The position numbers were made by a program, and so were the translations under genes. The notes under the pieces were generated by a model, which was given only the letters and a program-made list of their open reading frames with translations, was not told the origin of the DNA and did not search any database. 64,000 nucleotides of DNA from contig DAOSDL010000001.1 in the NCBI GenBank assembly GCA_035362335.1, forward strand, positions 228,392 through 292,391. Reading direction: 5' to 3'. Position 1 is the stretch's first letter, and every line of letters begins with the position of its first letter. The DNA is from JAOSJT01 sp035362335 (GTDB lineage Bacteria > Bacteroidota > Ignavibacteria > SZUA-365). This document shows, piece after piece, positions 24,620 through 33,611 of the stretch.

Positions 24620-24641
24620 GTTGAGAATCTAGATTCACAAC
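24620..24641. promoter_or_regulatory. 22-bp near-palindrome, possible operator of the receptor/phytase operon
   Basis: Half-sites GTTGaGAATC and GATTCaCAAC flank a central TA; all positions pair except one symmetrical A/A mismatch. The location, about 100 bp upstream of the TonB receptor start, suits a dimeric regulator. The regulator is unknown. Confidence 0.4.
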
Positions 24642-24741
24642 ATCCCCTAGAATCGCGGTGGCGTCTGCCATCGTCGGGAGGATAGATGCTGTCGATAACA
24701 GGATGCATACATCCGGATTTCAACATCAACGCGAGGATCGC

Positions 24742-27504
24742 ATGAAACATGGTTTACTGTTCCTGCTCGCGGTATTGCTGATCGCATCGAATGCGATGGC
24801 GCAATCCACGGGAAGCATTCGAGGGCGGGTGACGGACGAAGACAACCTGCCGCTTGCGGGAGCCAACATTTACATCAAGGAATTGGGCATCGGTACGGCC
24901 GCCACACAGACCGGTACTTTCACGCTGTTGCGCGTTCCGGCAGGGACGCATCAGGTGTACGTTTCCTATCTCGGTTATCGGGCCGAGACGGTGCCGGTGG
25001 AAGTGAAGGGCGGTGCGACCGCTTCGATCACCGTGCGCTTGCAGTCCGGTATCATCCGCGGGCAGGAAGTGGAAGTGCTGGGAGAGCGTCTGAAAGGCCA
25101 GGCGAAAAGTCTGAGTCAGCAGCGCAGCAATGCGAACATCGGCAACGTGATTTCCAGCGATCAGATCGGCCGCTTTCCCGACGCCAACATTGGTGATGCG
25201 TTGAAGCGCGTTCCGGCGATCACGGTGAACTACGATCAGGGCGAAGCGCGCTTTGCGAACATTCGCGGCACCGAGCCGCGTTTGAACGCGGTGATGATCA
25301 ACGGCGAGCGCATTCCCTCGGCCGAAGGTGAGCGTCGCGCCGTGCAGGTGGATCTCGTTCCGGCCGACGCCATTCAGTCCATTGAGGTGAACAAGGCGGT
25401 GACGCCCGACATGGATGCGGACGCCATCGGTGGTGCGGTGAATCTGGTGACGCGCGGCGCTCCGGATCAACTGCGCGTGTCGGGTACGCTGGGCAGCGGT
25501 TACAATTTGCTGTCGGAAAAGGGCATGCTCCTCAGTTCGGCCGTGGTGGGTACGCGTTTGTTCGACGGAATGCTTGGTGTGATGGTGAACGGCTCGTATC
25601 ACGATCACAATCTGGGTTCGCACAATACGGAAGGCGTGTGGAGCAAGGACGACAACGATGTGGTGTTCGCCGAGGAATGGGAAGTGCGCGATTACTCCGT
25701 GCGTCGCCTGCGTCAGAGTGTGGGCGGATCGCTGGATTTACGCATTTCGCCTCTCAACACGGTGACCTTCAGTGGCATGTACAACAAGCGCAATGACTGG
25801 GAGAATCGCATGCGACTGCGTTACCGTCTGGAGCCGACGGATGCGTCCGGCATTTCCCAATCCACGGAAATCCGCCGCCAGGTCAAAGGGGGAATCGGCA
25901 ACGACGAGAACGACAATGCGCGCCTCGAGGATCAGCGCATGTGGACGGCCTCGTTCAGTGGCGACCATGCCATCGCGGGTTTGCTCAAGGCCAACTGGGC
26001 GCTTGCCTGGTCGAAAGCCAGCGAGCATCGCCCCAACGAGCGCTACATGGGCTGGCGTGTGCGCCGTGTGCCCGTGGCCATGGATCTGAGCAATCTGGAG
26101 ACGCCGTATCCCAATCCTACTGATCCGGCTTCGGTGGCGCTCGAGCAATTCACCTTGCATGAGTTGACCGAGGAGGAGCAGAACACAGAAGAAGAGGATT
26201 TCAACGCCCGCCTCGATCTGTTGCTGCCCTTGGTGAACAGCGGCGAGTACAAGAACAGCGTGAAATTCGGTGCCCGCATGCGCAACAAGGATAAAATGCG
26301 GGAGAACAACTTTTTCTCCTACGAGCCGTTGAGCGGTTTCGAGAACCTGGCCTCGGTGCCGAACAGTGATTACAGCAACGACAACTTCCGCGCCGGTGAT
26401 TATCGCATCGGATCCTTCGCCACGCCGGAATTCCTCGGCTCGCTCGACCTCAACAATCCCACGCTGTTCGAACGTGAGGACGATCCGTCGGAATACGCAG
26501 CGGCCAATTACACCGCCAAGGAGAAGATCACCGCGGGTTACGCGCAGCTGAATCAGAATCTCGGCGACAGGCTGCACGTGATCGCGGGCGTGCGTGTCGA
26601 GCACACGAACGTGGATTACAAAGGATTCGAGTTCAACGACGATACCGAAGACATCACGCCGACCAGCGGCACGAGCGATTACACGAATGTGTTGCCGGGT
26701 GTGCATGTGAAGTACGATATCCGTGAAAACACCATTCTCCGCGTGGCGTGGACGAACACGCTGGCGCGACCGAATTACTACGACATCGTCCCCTACCGCA
26801 ACATCGCCGTGGAGGATGAGGAACTGTTTCTCGGCAACGCCGCGCTGAAGCCCACCACGTCGATGAACTTCGATGTGATGGCCGAACAGTATTTCGCTTC
26901 GGTGGGCATTCTTTCGGCGGGCGTGTTCTACAAGGACATCAAGGACTTCATTTACTACTACTCCGAGAAGGACTATGTGGACGCGGTGAGTGGTGGGACG
27001 TATCGGCTGTTCCAGCCGCGCAATGGTGCGAAGGCGACATTGCTGGGCTTTGAGGCGGCTTTCCAGCGTCGTCTGGATTTCCTGCCGGGATTGCTGTCAC
27101 AGCTTTCCTTCTACGGCAACTACACCTTCACTTCATCCACCACCGACAATCCTGATTTCGGTGATCGCGACATCGATTTGCCGGGCGCGGCGCCGCACAA
27201 TCTCAACGCCTCGCTCACCTGGCAGGACGAGCGGTTGGTGCTGGGATTGTCGTTCAATTACTCCAGCTCCTACATGGATCCGGACGAAATGGATTTGACG
27301 CCGGGTCTCGAGCGCTTCTACGACAAGGTGACGCATCTCGATGCGACGGCCTCGTTTGCCATCACCGAGCAGTTGCGCATTTTCGTTGAAGCGAACAATC
27401 TGCTCGATCAGCCGCTGCGTTACTACGCGGGCGAAAGCACGCGTACGTATCAGGCGGAGTACTACAACCGTCGATTCACCGCCGGCGTGAAGTTCGATCT
27501 CTGA
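24742..27504 (+). CDS. TonB-dependent outer-membrane receptor
   Basis: 920 residues. Signal peptide, then a carboxypeptidase-regulatory-like domain (about 25-105: GSIRGRVTDEDNLPLAGANIYI), a plug domain (ISSDQIGRFPDANIGDALKRVP, NIRGTEPRLNAVMINGERIPS, IEVNKAVTPDMDADAIGGAVNLVTR) and a long beta-barrel ending RRFTAGVKFDL. The plug motifs are those of the Xanthomonas/Caulobacter type TonB receptors. GAGG lies 6 bases before the ATG. The next gene encodes a phytase-like lipoprotein, a pairing that suggests uptake of inositol phosphates or released products, although the ligand cannot be read from the sequence. Confidence 0.95.
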   Translation: MKHGLLFLLAVLLIASNAMAQSTGSIRGRVTDEDNLPLAGANIYIKELGIGTAATQTGTFTLLRVPAGTHQVYVSYLGYRAETVPVEVKGGATASITVRLQSGIIRGQEVEVLGERLKGQAKSLSQQRSNANIGNVISSDQIGRFPDANIGDALKRVPAITVNYDQGEARFANIRGTEPRLNAVMINGERIPSAEGERRAVQVDLVPADAIQSIEVNKAVTPDMDADAIGGAVNLVTRGAPDQLRVSGTLGSGYNLLSEKGMLLSSAVVGTRLFDGMLGVMVNGSYHDHNLGSHNTEGVWSKDDNDVVFAEEWEVRDYSVRRLRQSVGGSLDLRISPLNTVTFSGMYNKRNDWENRMRLRYRLEPTDASGISQSTEIRRQVKGGIGNDENDNARLEDQRMWTASFSGDHAIAGLLKANWALAWSKASEHRPNERYMGWRVRRVPVAMDLSNLETPYPNPTDPASVALEQFTLHELTEEEQNTEEEDFNARLDLLLPLVNSGEYKNSVKFGARMRNKDKMRENNFFSYEPLSGFENLASVPNSDYSNDNFRAGDYRIGSFATPEFLGSLDLNNPTLFEREDDPSEYAAANYTAKEKITAGYAQLNQNLGDRLHVIAGVRVEHTNVDYKGFEFNDDTEDITPTSGTSDYTNVLPGVHVKYDIRENTILRVAWTNTLARPNYYDIVPYRNIAVEDEELFLGNAALKPTTSMNFDVMAEQYFASVGILSAGVFYKDIKDFIYYYSEKDYVDAVSGGTYRLFQPRNGAKATLLGFEAAFQRRLDFLPGLLSQLSFYGNYTFTSSTTDNPDFGDRDIDLPGAAPHNLNASLTWQDERLVLGLSFNYSSSYMDPDEMDLTPGLERFYDKVTHLDATASFAITEQLRIFVEANNLLDQPLRYYAGESTRTYQAEYYNRRFTAGVKFDL

Positions 27505-27519
27505 TCGACGAGAGGTATT

Positions 27520-27554
27520 CCGGGCCGCCCCTGCCGAAGCGTGGGGGCGGCCGG
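27520..27554 (+). other. GC-rich hairpin between the receptor and phytase genes
   Basis: CCGGGCCGCCCC pairs with GGGGGCGGCCGG (one bulge) and only TTT follows. It may weaken read-through or stabilise the receptor mRNA 3' end, so that the receptor is made in excess over the lipoprotein. Confidence 0.45.
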
Positions 27555-27594
27555 TTTCATGGCGTGCGGTTTTTTCATTTTTCACAAGGATATC

Positions 27595-28716
27595 ATGCAA
27601 GCAATCAGATCAATACTCGCGGCGCTCCCGGGTGTGGGAGCAATTCCGCTGATGTTCGCGACCGCCTTGCTGCTGACGCACTGCGGTGCGGAGAAAGCAC
27701 CGAAGGCAGCACCCGATACAGAGAAGCCATCGCGTGTTGTTGTCGAGGAAGCCTGGCAATCCGAAAGGAACGAGGCGGACAATGTGGATTCGCCCGCATT
27801 CTGGGCCGGTGTCGAAGGCGAACGCTGGGTGATTGCCACGGCCAAATCCTCGGATCGACTTCTCGTGTACGATGCAACAACGGGTGCATTCATCCGCGGT
27901 GTCGGGAGCACCGGCGCTGGCAATGGACAGATGCGGCGTCCCAATGGCATTGCGACTGTCGACGATATGGCCATCGTGGTGGAGCGCGACAATCATCGCG
28001 TGCAGGTGTTTCGCCTGCCGGACTGGAAGCCGCTCGGCTTTTTCGGACAGAACGATCTTGTGAAGCCATACGGCATCGCTGTCGTGCGTGACGGGAAGGA
28101 TTTCCTGCTGTACGTGACGGATAATTACGAGCGACCCGACGAGAGCATCCCGCCGGATGCGGAGCTTGGTGCGCGGGTGAAAATGTTCCGCATGAGTGTG
28201 CGGGGCACGAACGCCAGCGGGACTTTGCTACGCGCCTTCGGCGAGACCTCGGGCGACGGTGTGCTGCACATTGTCGAATCGATTTGTGCCGACACGGTGC
28301 ACGGCAGGTTGCTCATCGCGGACGAGGATGCGCGGTACAACGACATCAAGGTGTACGATCTCGAGGGCACGTTTACCGGAGAGGTTGTCGGTAAGGGGTT
28401 GTTCAAGGCGCAGCCAGAGGGCATTGTGCTGTACGAATGCAATGATGGAGGCGGCTATTGGGTGATGACGGATCAGGATCATGCGAACAACACCTTTATG
28501 GTATTCGACCGCAAGGATTTCGCCCTGCTGGGGACGTTTACCGGAGCGTCCACGACGAATACCGACGGCATAGCGCTGACACAGCTTGGATTCGGGCCCT
28601 TCGTCGCCGGGTGCTTTTTCGCTGTGCACAATGACGGCAACGTTACGGCGCTGGATTGGGGAACGGTCGCGGGCTTGCTGAAGCTCGAGAAGGAATGCAC
28701 GCAACGCATGCCGTAG
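27595..28716 (+). CDS. Phytase-like beta-propeller lipoprotein
   Basis: 373 residues. A lipoprotein signal with lipobox LLTHC near residues 26-30 is followed by a beta-propeller resembling beta-propeller phytases: DNVDSPAFW (compare DDPAIW), VERDNHRVQVFRL, a PEGIVLYECNDGGGYWVMTDQ segment, NNTFMVFDR, NTDGIAL and FGPFVAGCFFAVHND. These enzymes use calcium to remove phosphate from phytate. Not every acidic calcium ligand can be checked by eye, so a non-phytase propeller is possible. AAGGA lies 5 bases before the ATG. It is 90 bp behind the TonB receptor, likely co-transcribed and exposed at the outer membrane. Confidence 0.78.
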   Translation: MQAIRSILAALPGVGAIPLMFATALLLTHCGAEKAPKAAPDTEKPSRVVVEEAWQSERNEADNVDSPAFWAGVEGERWVIATAKSSDRLLVYDATTGAFIRGVGSTGAGNGQMRRPNGIATVDDMAIVVERDNHRVQVFRLPDWKPLGFFGQNDLVKPYGIAVVRDGKDFLLYVTDNYERPDESIPPDAELGARVKMFRMSVRGTNASGTLLRAFGETSGDGVLHIVESICADTVHGRLLIADEDARYNDIKVYDLEGTFTGEVVGKGLFKAQPEGIVLYECNDGGGYWVMTDQDHANNTFMVFDRKDFALLGTFTGASTTNTDGIALTQLGFGPFVAGCFFAVHNDGNVTALDWGTVAGLLKLEKECTQRMP

Positions 28717-28743
28717 CCACCGAGCCAAGGTAGCGAAACGCGG

Positions 28744-28782
28744 CGGCGCGCATCGTCGGGTGGAGGCCCGGTGATGCGCGCC
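28744..28782. other. Hairpin in the convergent gap between phytase and GH13 genes
   Basis: An 11-bp stem CGGCGCGCATC/GATGCGCGCCG has a 17-base loop. No T-tract is present, so it is at most a weak bidirectional terminator. Confidence 0.4.
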
Positions 28783-28814
28783 GCGCATTTCACGAAATGT
28801 GCTCGAGGCGTGAC

Positions 28815-30770
28815 TCAGGTCTGGAATTCCTCGAACTCCATGGTCGGGGTTTTGAGTTCGAACACCATGGCCTTGCCGGGCAGCAGCTGAATCTGGAATT
28901 CCGCTCCGAGCTTGTGAACTTCGGCGCCGCTCAATTCGTCGGTGAGAATGTCGAGTTCCGTTTCGAAATGCAGGGCGGCTGTGGTGGCGTGTATGCAGTC
29001 GAGGTTGGCGACAATGGCCAACGCGCGCTCACCGTCGGGACTGCATCGCAGGAAGCACAGCACTGCGGGATTGTCGCTGTCGACCACGCGCAGTGTGTGA
29101 TGCGAGGGATTCACCACAAGATCGTGCCAGTCGTGGCGTATGCGTACGGTGCGTGCCACAAAACCGCTGAGTTGTTGGGGATTGTCCCAGCACAGGGCTG
29201 ACTGCGAAAACAGCGGCAAGGTATGCGAGGGCAGAGCGGCGATGTCTTCGGGCGTAAAACCGAGTCCGGTGTTCACGGGGAAGGTTTCGCCCAATTCATA
29301 GCCCTGATGCAGGAACAGCACGGCCGGGAGAAACGCGTTGATCACGAGCGTGAGTCGTGAGAAATTGATGCCCCCATCCCGTCGGGCGGCGCGGGGTGTG
29401 TTGTGCGACTCCGGCGTCGCGAAGAAGGGCACGGGGACGTCCTGGGTGGAGAGCAGACGCAGGAACTCCCGCAGTTTGGCGGGAATATGCTCGTCGCTCC
29501 ACAAGTACCCGACGGTCACATTGTAACCCTCCTGTCGACTGCGCGCGGAGATGGCGAAGTTCTCCTCCCAGAACGCGAAATCCGGATCGGTTTTGCGGGC
29601 CCTCTCCACAATGCTCTGTTTCAGGCGCTTGGGCAGGGCGTGGCCCATGTCGATCATCACGCCGTCGATGCCGAAGGTTTTCTGATAATGTGGAATGATG
29701 TTGATGATGGTGTTCCACAGCCCTCGGTTTTCGTTCTCGACGCTGGCGAGCCGATTGTCGTACATGCGAATCGTGTTGTAGGCGATGTAGTTGAAGCTCG
29801 CATGTTCGTAGAGCTTGAGATAGGTCACATCGTTCCATGGCGGCTGCACATCGTCGGGTGGCCAATCGGCGAAGGCGCCCGGAATGCGCACGCGGGTGCC
29901 GTCGCGAAGTATGCCGATGTAGCGGTCGCCTTCGCGCACGATGTCCTCGGGGGCGTTGCGGAACATCGCGCGATAGGCCATGCCGGGAGGCGGCAGACTG
30001 CTCATGTCGTTGCGTTTGACGCGCGTGTTGATGACGGTGAGTTCCTCCTGGCTGAAGGCGGGATTGCCATAGCCGTGCGCGTGTTCGGGACTGCCGTCGC
30101 GGTCGGGCAGTGACGCGTCGATCCAGTAGAACCAATTCGGATGTTCGGGAATCCAGTCGCTGTCCTTGGCCGCTGTGCGGAACACGAACTCCAGCACCAC
30201 ACGCATGCCCAGGCGATGGGCGGCTTCGACGAAAGCGGCGAATTCGATTTCAACACCGAGGCCATGAAAGGGCTCGCACAGGCGTTCGTCGAGCGTGAAA
30301 GGATTGCGTATGGCATAGGGCGAACCGAGAGTTCCCTTGTTGCCATCGCGGCCGATGGATGTGATGGGCAAACAATGAATGGTGTTGATGCCCATGCGCC
30401 GGAGATAGGGCAGCAGCAGGATGCATTTGAGAAAGGTGCCGGTTTCGCGCAAACCAGCCGGCAAATCCTCGATACCGATCACTCCGTCGCCGTCGTGATC
30501 CCAGGCGGCGGTGAGACGGGGGAACATGTTGTACACGATGGCATCGCGCGACCATTCGCCATTGGAAGTGCCGCGTACCGGCGTATCGTCCTCGGTGGCG
30601 AGAATGCCGTCGATACAGGCGACGAAGGTTTCCACAGGATCGACGTCGCGCACCCGCTCGTCGGCCGCGGCGGCGTGCAACCACAACGTGGGCAGGCGAT
30701 ACTGCGCGACGGCGAGTTGTCCGAGGAAAGTGGCGAGCGTGTCGCGCAACGTTTGCAGCGCATGTTCCAT
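28815..30770 (-). CDS. GH13-family (alpha-amylase-like) protein with divergent catalytic regions
   Basis: 651 residues. A (beta/alpha)8-type domain starts near residue 75 (SRDAIVYNMFPRL). The order of motifs is recognisable but altered: region I reads RVVLEFVFRTAAKDSDWIPE instead of DxxxNH, region II GVMIDMGHALP keeps the nucleophile-position Asp but not the usual Arg, region III AFWEENFAI keeps the Glu, and region IV is ATPESHNTPR instead of NHD. WIPEHPNWFYW and the region-II/III pattern recall GlgE-type maltosyltransferases (GH13_3). A C-terminal beta domain follows. GGAG before ATG 30770 decides the start. Probably acts on alpha-glucan or glycogen; it lies 84 bp behind pfkA. Confidence 0.75.
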   Translation of the reverse strand: MEHALQTLRDTLATFLGQLAVAQYRLPTLWLHAAAADERVRDVDPVETFVACIDGILATEDDTPVRGTSNGEWSRDAIVYNMFPRLTAAWDHDGDGVIGIEDLPAGLRETGTFLKCILLLPYLRRMGINTIHCLPITSIGRDGNKGTLGSPYAIRNPFTLDERLCEPFHGLGVEIEFAAFVEAAHRLGMRVVLEFVFRTAAKDSDWIPEHPNWFYWIDASLPDRDGSPEHAHGYGNPAFSQEELTVINTRVKRNDMSSLPPPGMAYRAMFRNAPEDIVREGDRYIGILRDGTRVRIPGAFADWPPDDVQPPWNDVTYLKLYEHASFNYIAYNTIRMYDNRLASVENENRGLWNTIINIIPHYQKTFGIDGVMIDMGHALPKRLKQSIVERARKTDPDFAFWEENFAISARSRQEGYNVTVGYLWSDEHIPAKLREFLRLLSTQDVPVPFFATPESHNTPRAARRDGGINFSRLTLVINAFLPAVLFLHQGYELGETFPVNTGLGFTPEDIAALPSHTLPLFSQSALCWDNPQQLSGFVARTVRIRHDWHDLVVNPSHHTLRVVDSDNPAVLCFLRCSPDGERALAIVANLDCIHATTAALHFETELDILTDELSGAEVHKLGAEFQIQLLPGKAMVFELKTPTMEFEEFQT

Positions 30771-30854
30771 GAGCACTCCGCGGTGAAAGGCAATGGAGAA
30801 ACGTTGCGCGATGCGGCGGCGTGCCGCATCGCGCGTTGCGAATGATGGACGAGG

Positions 30855-31901
30855 TCAGTCGGCGAAATACGCGGCCACCTTGTAGAGCTCGGGGTCGAGT
30901 TCCTTGATGCCCGTGGCGATCTGTGTGATGTCGATGTCGATGATGCGTGTACCCTGCAGGGCGACCATGCGGCCGAAGCGCCCCTCGTGCACGAGTTCCG
31001 CCGCGCGCACGCCATAGCGGGTGCCGAGCACGCGGTCAAAAGCGGAGGGCGAACCACCGCGCTGAATGTGGCCCAGGACGGTATGGCGGGTCTCGAAGCC
31101 GAGGCGATGCTCGATTTCCTCGGCCAGCACTTTGGCGACGCCACCGAGCATGACATGGCCGAAGGCATCCTTTTTCATGCTGGCGAGCACGTAGCTGCCA
31201 TCCTCGTCGCGCTCGCTGTCGGTGGCGACTTTCGCGCCTTCGGACACCACGACGATGCTGAAGTTTTTTCCCTGCTCATGGCGGCGCTTGATGCTGGCGC
31301 AGACCTCATCGACACTGAAGGGATGTTCGGGTACGAGGATGACATCGCCGCCTCCGGCGATGCCCGAATACCAGGTGATCCAGCCGGCGTGGCGGCCCAT
31401 GACTTCGACGACAAGCACACGGCTGTGGCTTTCGGCGGTGGAGTGCAAGCGGTCGATTGCTTCCATGGCGATGTTCACCGCGGTATCGAAGCCGAAAGTG
31501 AAATCCGTTCCCGGCAAATCATTGTCGATGGTTTTCGGTACTCCCACGAGCTTCACGCCTGCGGCATGCAGCTTTACCGCCACACCCAGCGTATCCTCGC
31601 CGCCGATGGGGATCAGCGCGTCGATGGCATTCGCCGCGAGTGTGTCGAGGATGCGCTGCTCGCCATTCTCGATTTTGTAGGGATTGGTCCGGGATGTGCC
31701 GAGAATCGTACCACCGCGATGGAGAATGCCGCTCACATCGTCACGGCCGAGCGGCATGGGCAGGTTTTCCACCAGGCCCTTCCAGCCGTTGCGGAAGCCG
31801 ATGACTGAATGACCCAATTTCAAGGACGCGCGCACGATGCCGCGGATAACAGGATTCAGGCCCGGGCAATCGCCGCCGCCCGTGAGCACCCCAATGTTCA
31901 T
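30855..31901 (-). CDS. pfkA: 6-phosphofructokinase, probably PPi-dependent
   Basis: 348 residues with TGGGDCPGLNPVI (1-20), HRGGTILGTSR, GGEDTLG at 100-106, VPKTIDND at 121-128, MGRHAGWIT and GHIQRGGSPSAFDR. Phosphorylates fructose 6-phosphate in the cytoplasm. The residues equivalent to E. coli Gly104 and Gly124 are Asp (GGED) and Lys (PKTIDND); this pair is the usual mark of pyrophosphate-dependent enzymes, while ATP enzymes have Gly at the first position. GAGGAA lies 8 bases before the ATG. It is upstream of, and co-directional with, the GH13 gene, fitting glycogen use in glycolysis. Confidence 0.93.
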   Translation of the reverse strand: MNIGVLTGGGDCPGLNPVIRGIVRASLKLGHSVIGFRNGWKGLVENLPMPLGRDDVSGILHRGGTILGTSRTNPYKIENGEQRILDTLAANAIDALIPIGGEDTLGVAVKLHAAGVKLVGVPKTIDNDLPGTDFTFGFDTAVNIAMEAIDRLHSTAESHSRVLVVEVMGRHAGWITWYSGIAGGGDVILVPEHPFSVDEVCASIKRRHEQGKNFSIVVVSEGAKVATDSERDEDGSYVLASMKKDAFGHVMLGGVAKVLAEEIEHRLGFETRHTVLGHIQRGGSPSAFDRVLGTRYGVRAAELVHEGRFGRMVALQGTRIIDIDITQIATGIKELDPELYKVAAYFAD

Positions 31902-32051
31902 ATGTTCTTCCTCGGAAGCGGTGAAAAATTCGGTAGACGGAACAAGATACGCATTGCACGGGAAATCCGACAGCCATCATCCGGAGCTCGATGCGCGTGG
32001 TCTATTGGTGCGATGCATCCGTGACGCGGGATCGAAAATCAGCCACGCGAA

Positions 32052-33611
32052 TCAGCGTGCGGGGATGCGGAAGACCTCGTCGTCCGGACGCAAGCGCTCG
32101 TACATGGCGCGCAGTGCACGGTATGAAACGCGGCTTCCACGAATGGCCGCATCGCGGTAGAGGTGTGCAGCCACGCCGGGACGGGATGAGCGGCCCAGGC
32201 CCGCTTCGTAGCTGCGGGCCACCATGACATTGGCCACAAGGCAGCCGGAGAGGGCGGCCGAATCGAGCAGCGCGATAGCTCCGCCCCGCTGTTTGGTATC
32301 GCCGCGCGCCAGCACTGTGGCCGCATAACGAATGGCGCCCTCGCGCGATCCCGCTTTTGCCGCGTCTTCCCAGCAGCGTGCAGCGCGTTCGGTGCTCTGT
32401 TCGAGCAGGCGCCCGCCGGCATACCAGATGCCGAGCTGCACGAGGGCATCGGTCGAGCCGGCCTCGATGGCGCGTTGCAGCAGTTCGCGTGCCTGCGACG
32501 GAGAAAGTCGTCGATCGAGATCGAGGGCGCGCAGCGCGGCGAGCACATACTGTGCATCGGTGTTCGACGCGTAGGCGGCGGTGTACAGGCGGTCGCGCAT
32601 TTCGGCGGAAGCGAGCAGCGGCGCGAGCAGGCGCAAGGCCAAAGGCAGTTCCATCCACGAGGCGCGCACATACAACATGGCCGCGCGTAAGGGATCGCGG
32701 GGCAGATGGAGACCTTGCTCGTAGAGTTTTCCCAGCAACAGCATGGCTTCGGGGATGCAGGCATCCACCAGTTGCTCGACGCGGCGAAGGGCACCATCGC
32801 TCGTTTCTGCGATCAATCCGGCCAGCGCGCTGCTGTCGGCCGCCGTTGCGGCGAAGGAGGCCAGAACGTCATTCACCAATCTGTGCACATCCACGCTTGT
32901 CCGCAGCGAATCGGGTGTGAAGTCGAGCATGGCCGGAACCCAGTCGTCGGCGTCGCTGTCGGGCGGAGCGGGGGCTGATGCGGGTTCTTCACGCAAAGTG
33001 TCGGTCGCGGGGGCGACGAGGCCGCGCTGCACTATTTCGTCGCGTGCCCGCGCCGCGGCTTCCACGCCCTGATCGGCCGCCAGGCTCATCCAATAGTGAG
33101 CGCGACGCCAGTCGAGTGCCAGGACGAGATTGTCGGTGTAAAACGTGCCCACGACATGCTGGGCCTCGGGCATGCCCTGTTCGGCGGCGCGTCGAAACCA
33201 GCGAAAGGCCTCGAAGGGATTCCACTCCACACCCCAGCCATTGGCGAGCAACAGGCCGTAATTGTAGCAGGCCGGCGCGAAGTGCTGCTCGGCGGAGCGA
33301 CGCAGCCACTCGGCGCTGCGCGCGGTATCCGCTGGCAGGTCGCGGCCCAGCAGATAGCGCACGCCGAGTTCGTGTTGGGCCAGCGCATCGCCGTTCACCG
33401 CTTCGCGTTCAAGAAAAAACACATCGGCCATGCGGTTCCGGGAATCGCCGTCGGATTTCTGCTTCGGGGGACGGTAATCCCGGAACACCGGGGAGAGCGG
33501 ATAGTCCTGTGCGCGCAAGGGCCAAGCAAACGGCATTGCGAGCAGGCCGATGAACAGCGACAGCGCAATCGCGGTGAAAACGCGTCGACGTGCTTGAGGC
33601 AGCGGTATCAC
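32052..33611 (-). CDS. Exported Sel1-like (TPR) repeat protein
   Basis: About 519 residues. An N-terminal signal or membrane helix (FTAIALSLFIGLLAMPFAW) precedes several Sel1-like repeats: AQHELGVRYLLGRDLPADTARSAEWLRRSAEQ, CYNYGLLLANGWG...EAFRWFRRAAEQG, and a second block near the C-terminus (ALVQLGIWYAGG, AHLYRDAAIRG). Such repeats act as protein-interaction scaffolds. The GTG at 33611 overlaps the MmcQ stop codon (GTGA) and begins just before the signal helix, so translational coupling is likely; the longer frame is rejected. Confidence 0.8.
   Translation of the reverse strand: MIPLPQARRRVFTAIALSLFIGLLAMPFAWPLRAQDYPLSPVFRDYRPPKQKSDGDSRNRMADVFFLEREAVNGDALAQHELGVRYLLGRDLPADTARSAEWLRRSAEQHFAPACYNYGLLLANGWGVEWNPFEAFRWFRRAAEQGMPEAQHVVGTFYTDNLVLALDWRRAHYWMSLAADQGVEAAARARDEIVQRGLVAPATDTLREEPASAPAPPDSDADDWVPAMLDFTPDSLRTSVDVHRLVNDVLASFAATAADSSALAGLIAETSDGALRRVEQLVDACIPEAMLLLGKLYEQGLHLPRDPLRAAMLYVRASWMELPLALRLLAPLLASAEMRDRLYTAAYASNTDAQYVLAALRALDLDRRLSPSQARELLQRAIEAGSTDALVQLGIWYAGGRLLEQSTERAARCWEDAAKAGSREGAIRYAATVLARGDTKQRGGAIALLDSAALSGCLVANVMVARSYEAGLGRSSRPGVAAHLYRDAAIRGSRVSYRALRAMYERLRPDDEVFRIPAR

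Larger units (their letters stand above)
24436..24741. other. 306-bp intergenic region before the TonB receptor
   Basis: Contains the terminator of the preceding gene (24459-24491) and a 22-bp near-palindrome (24620-24641) about 100 bp before the receptor ATG. Nothing coding is supported. Confidence 0.6.
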
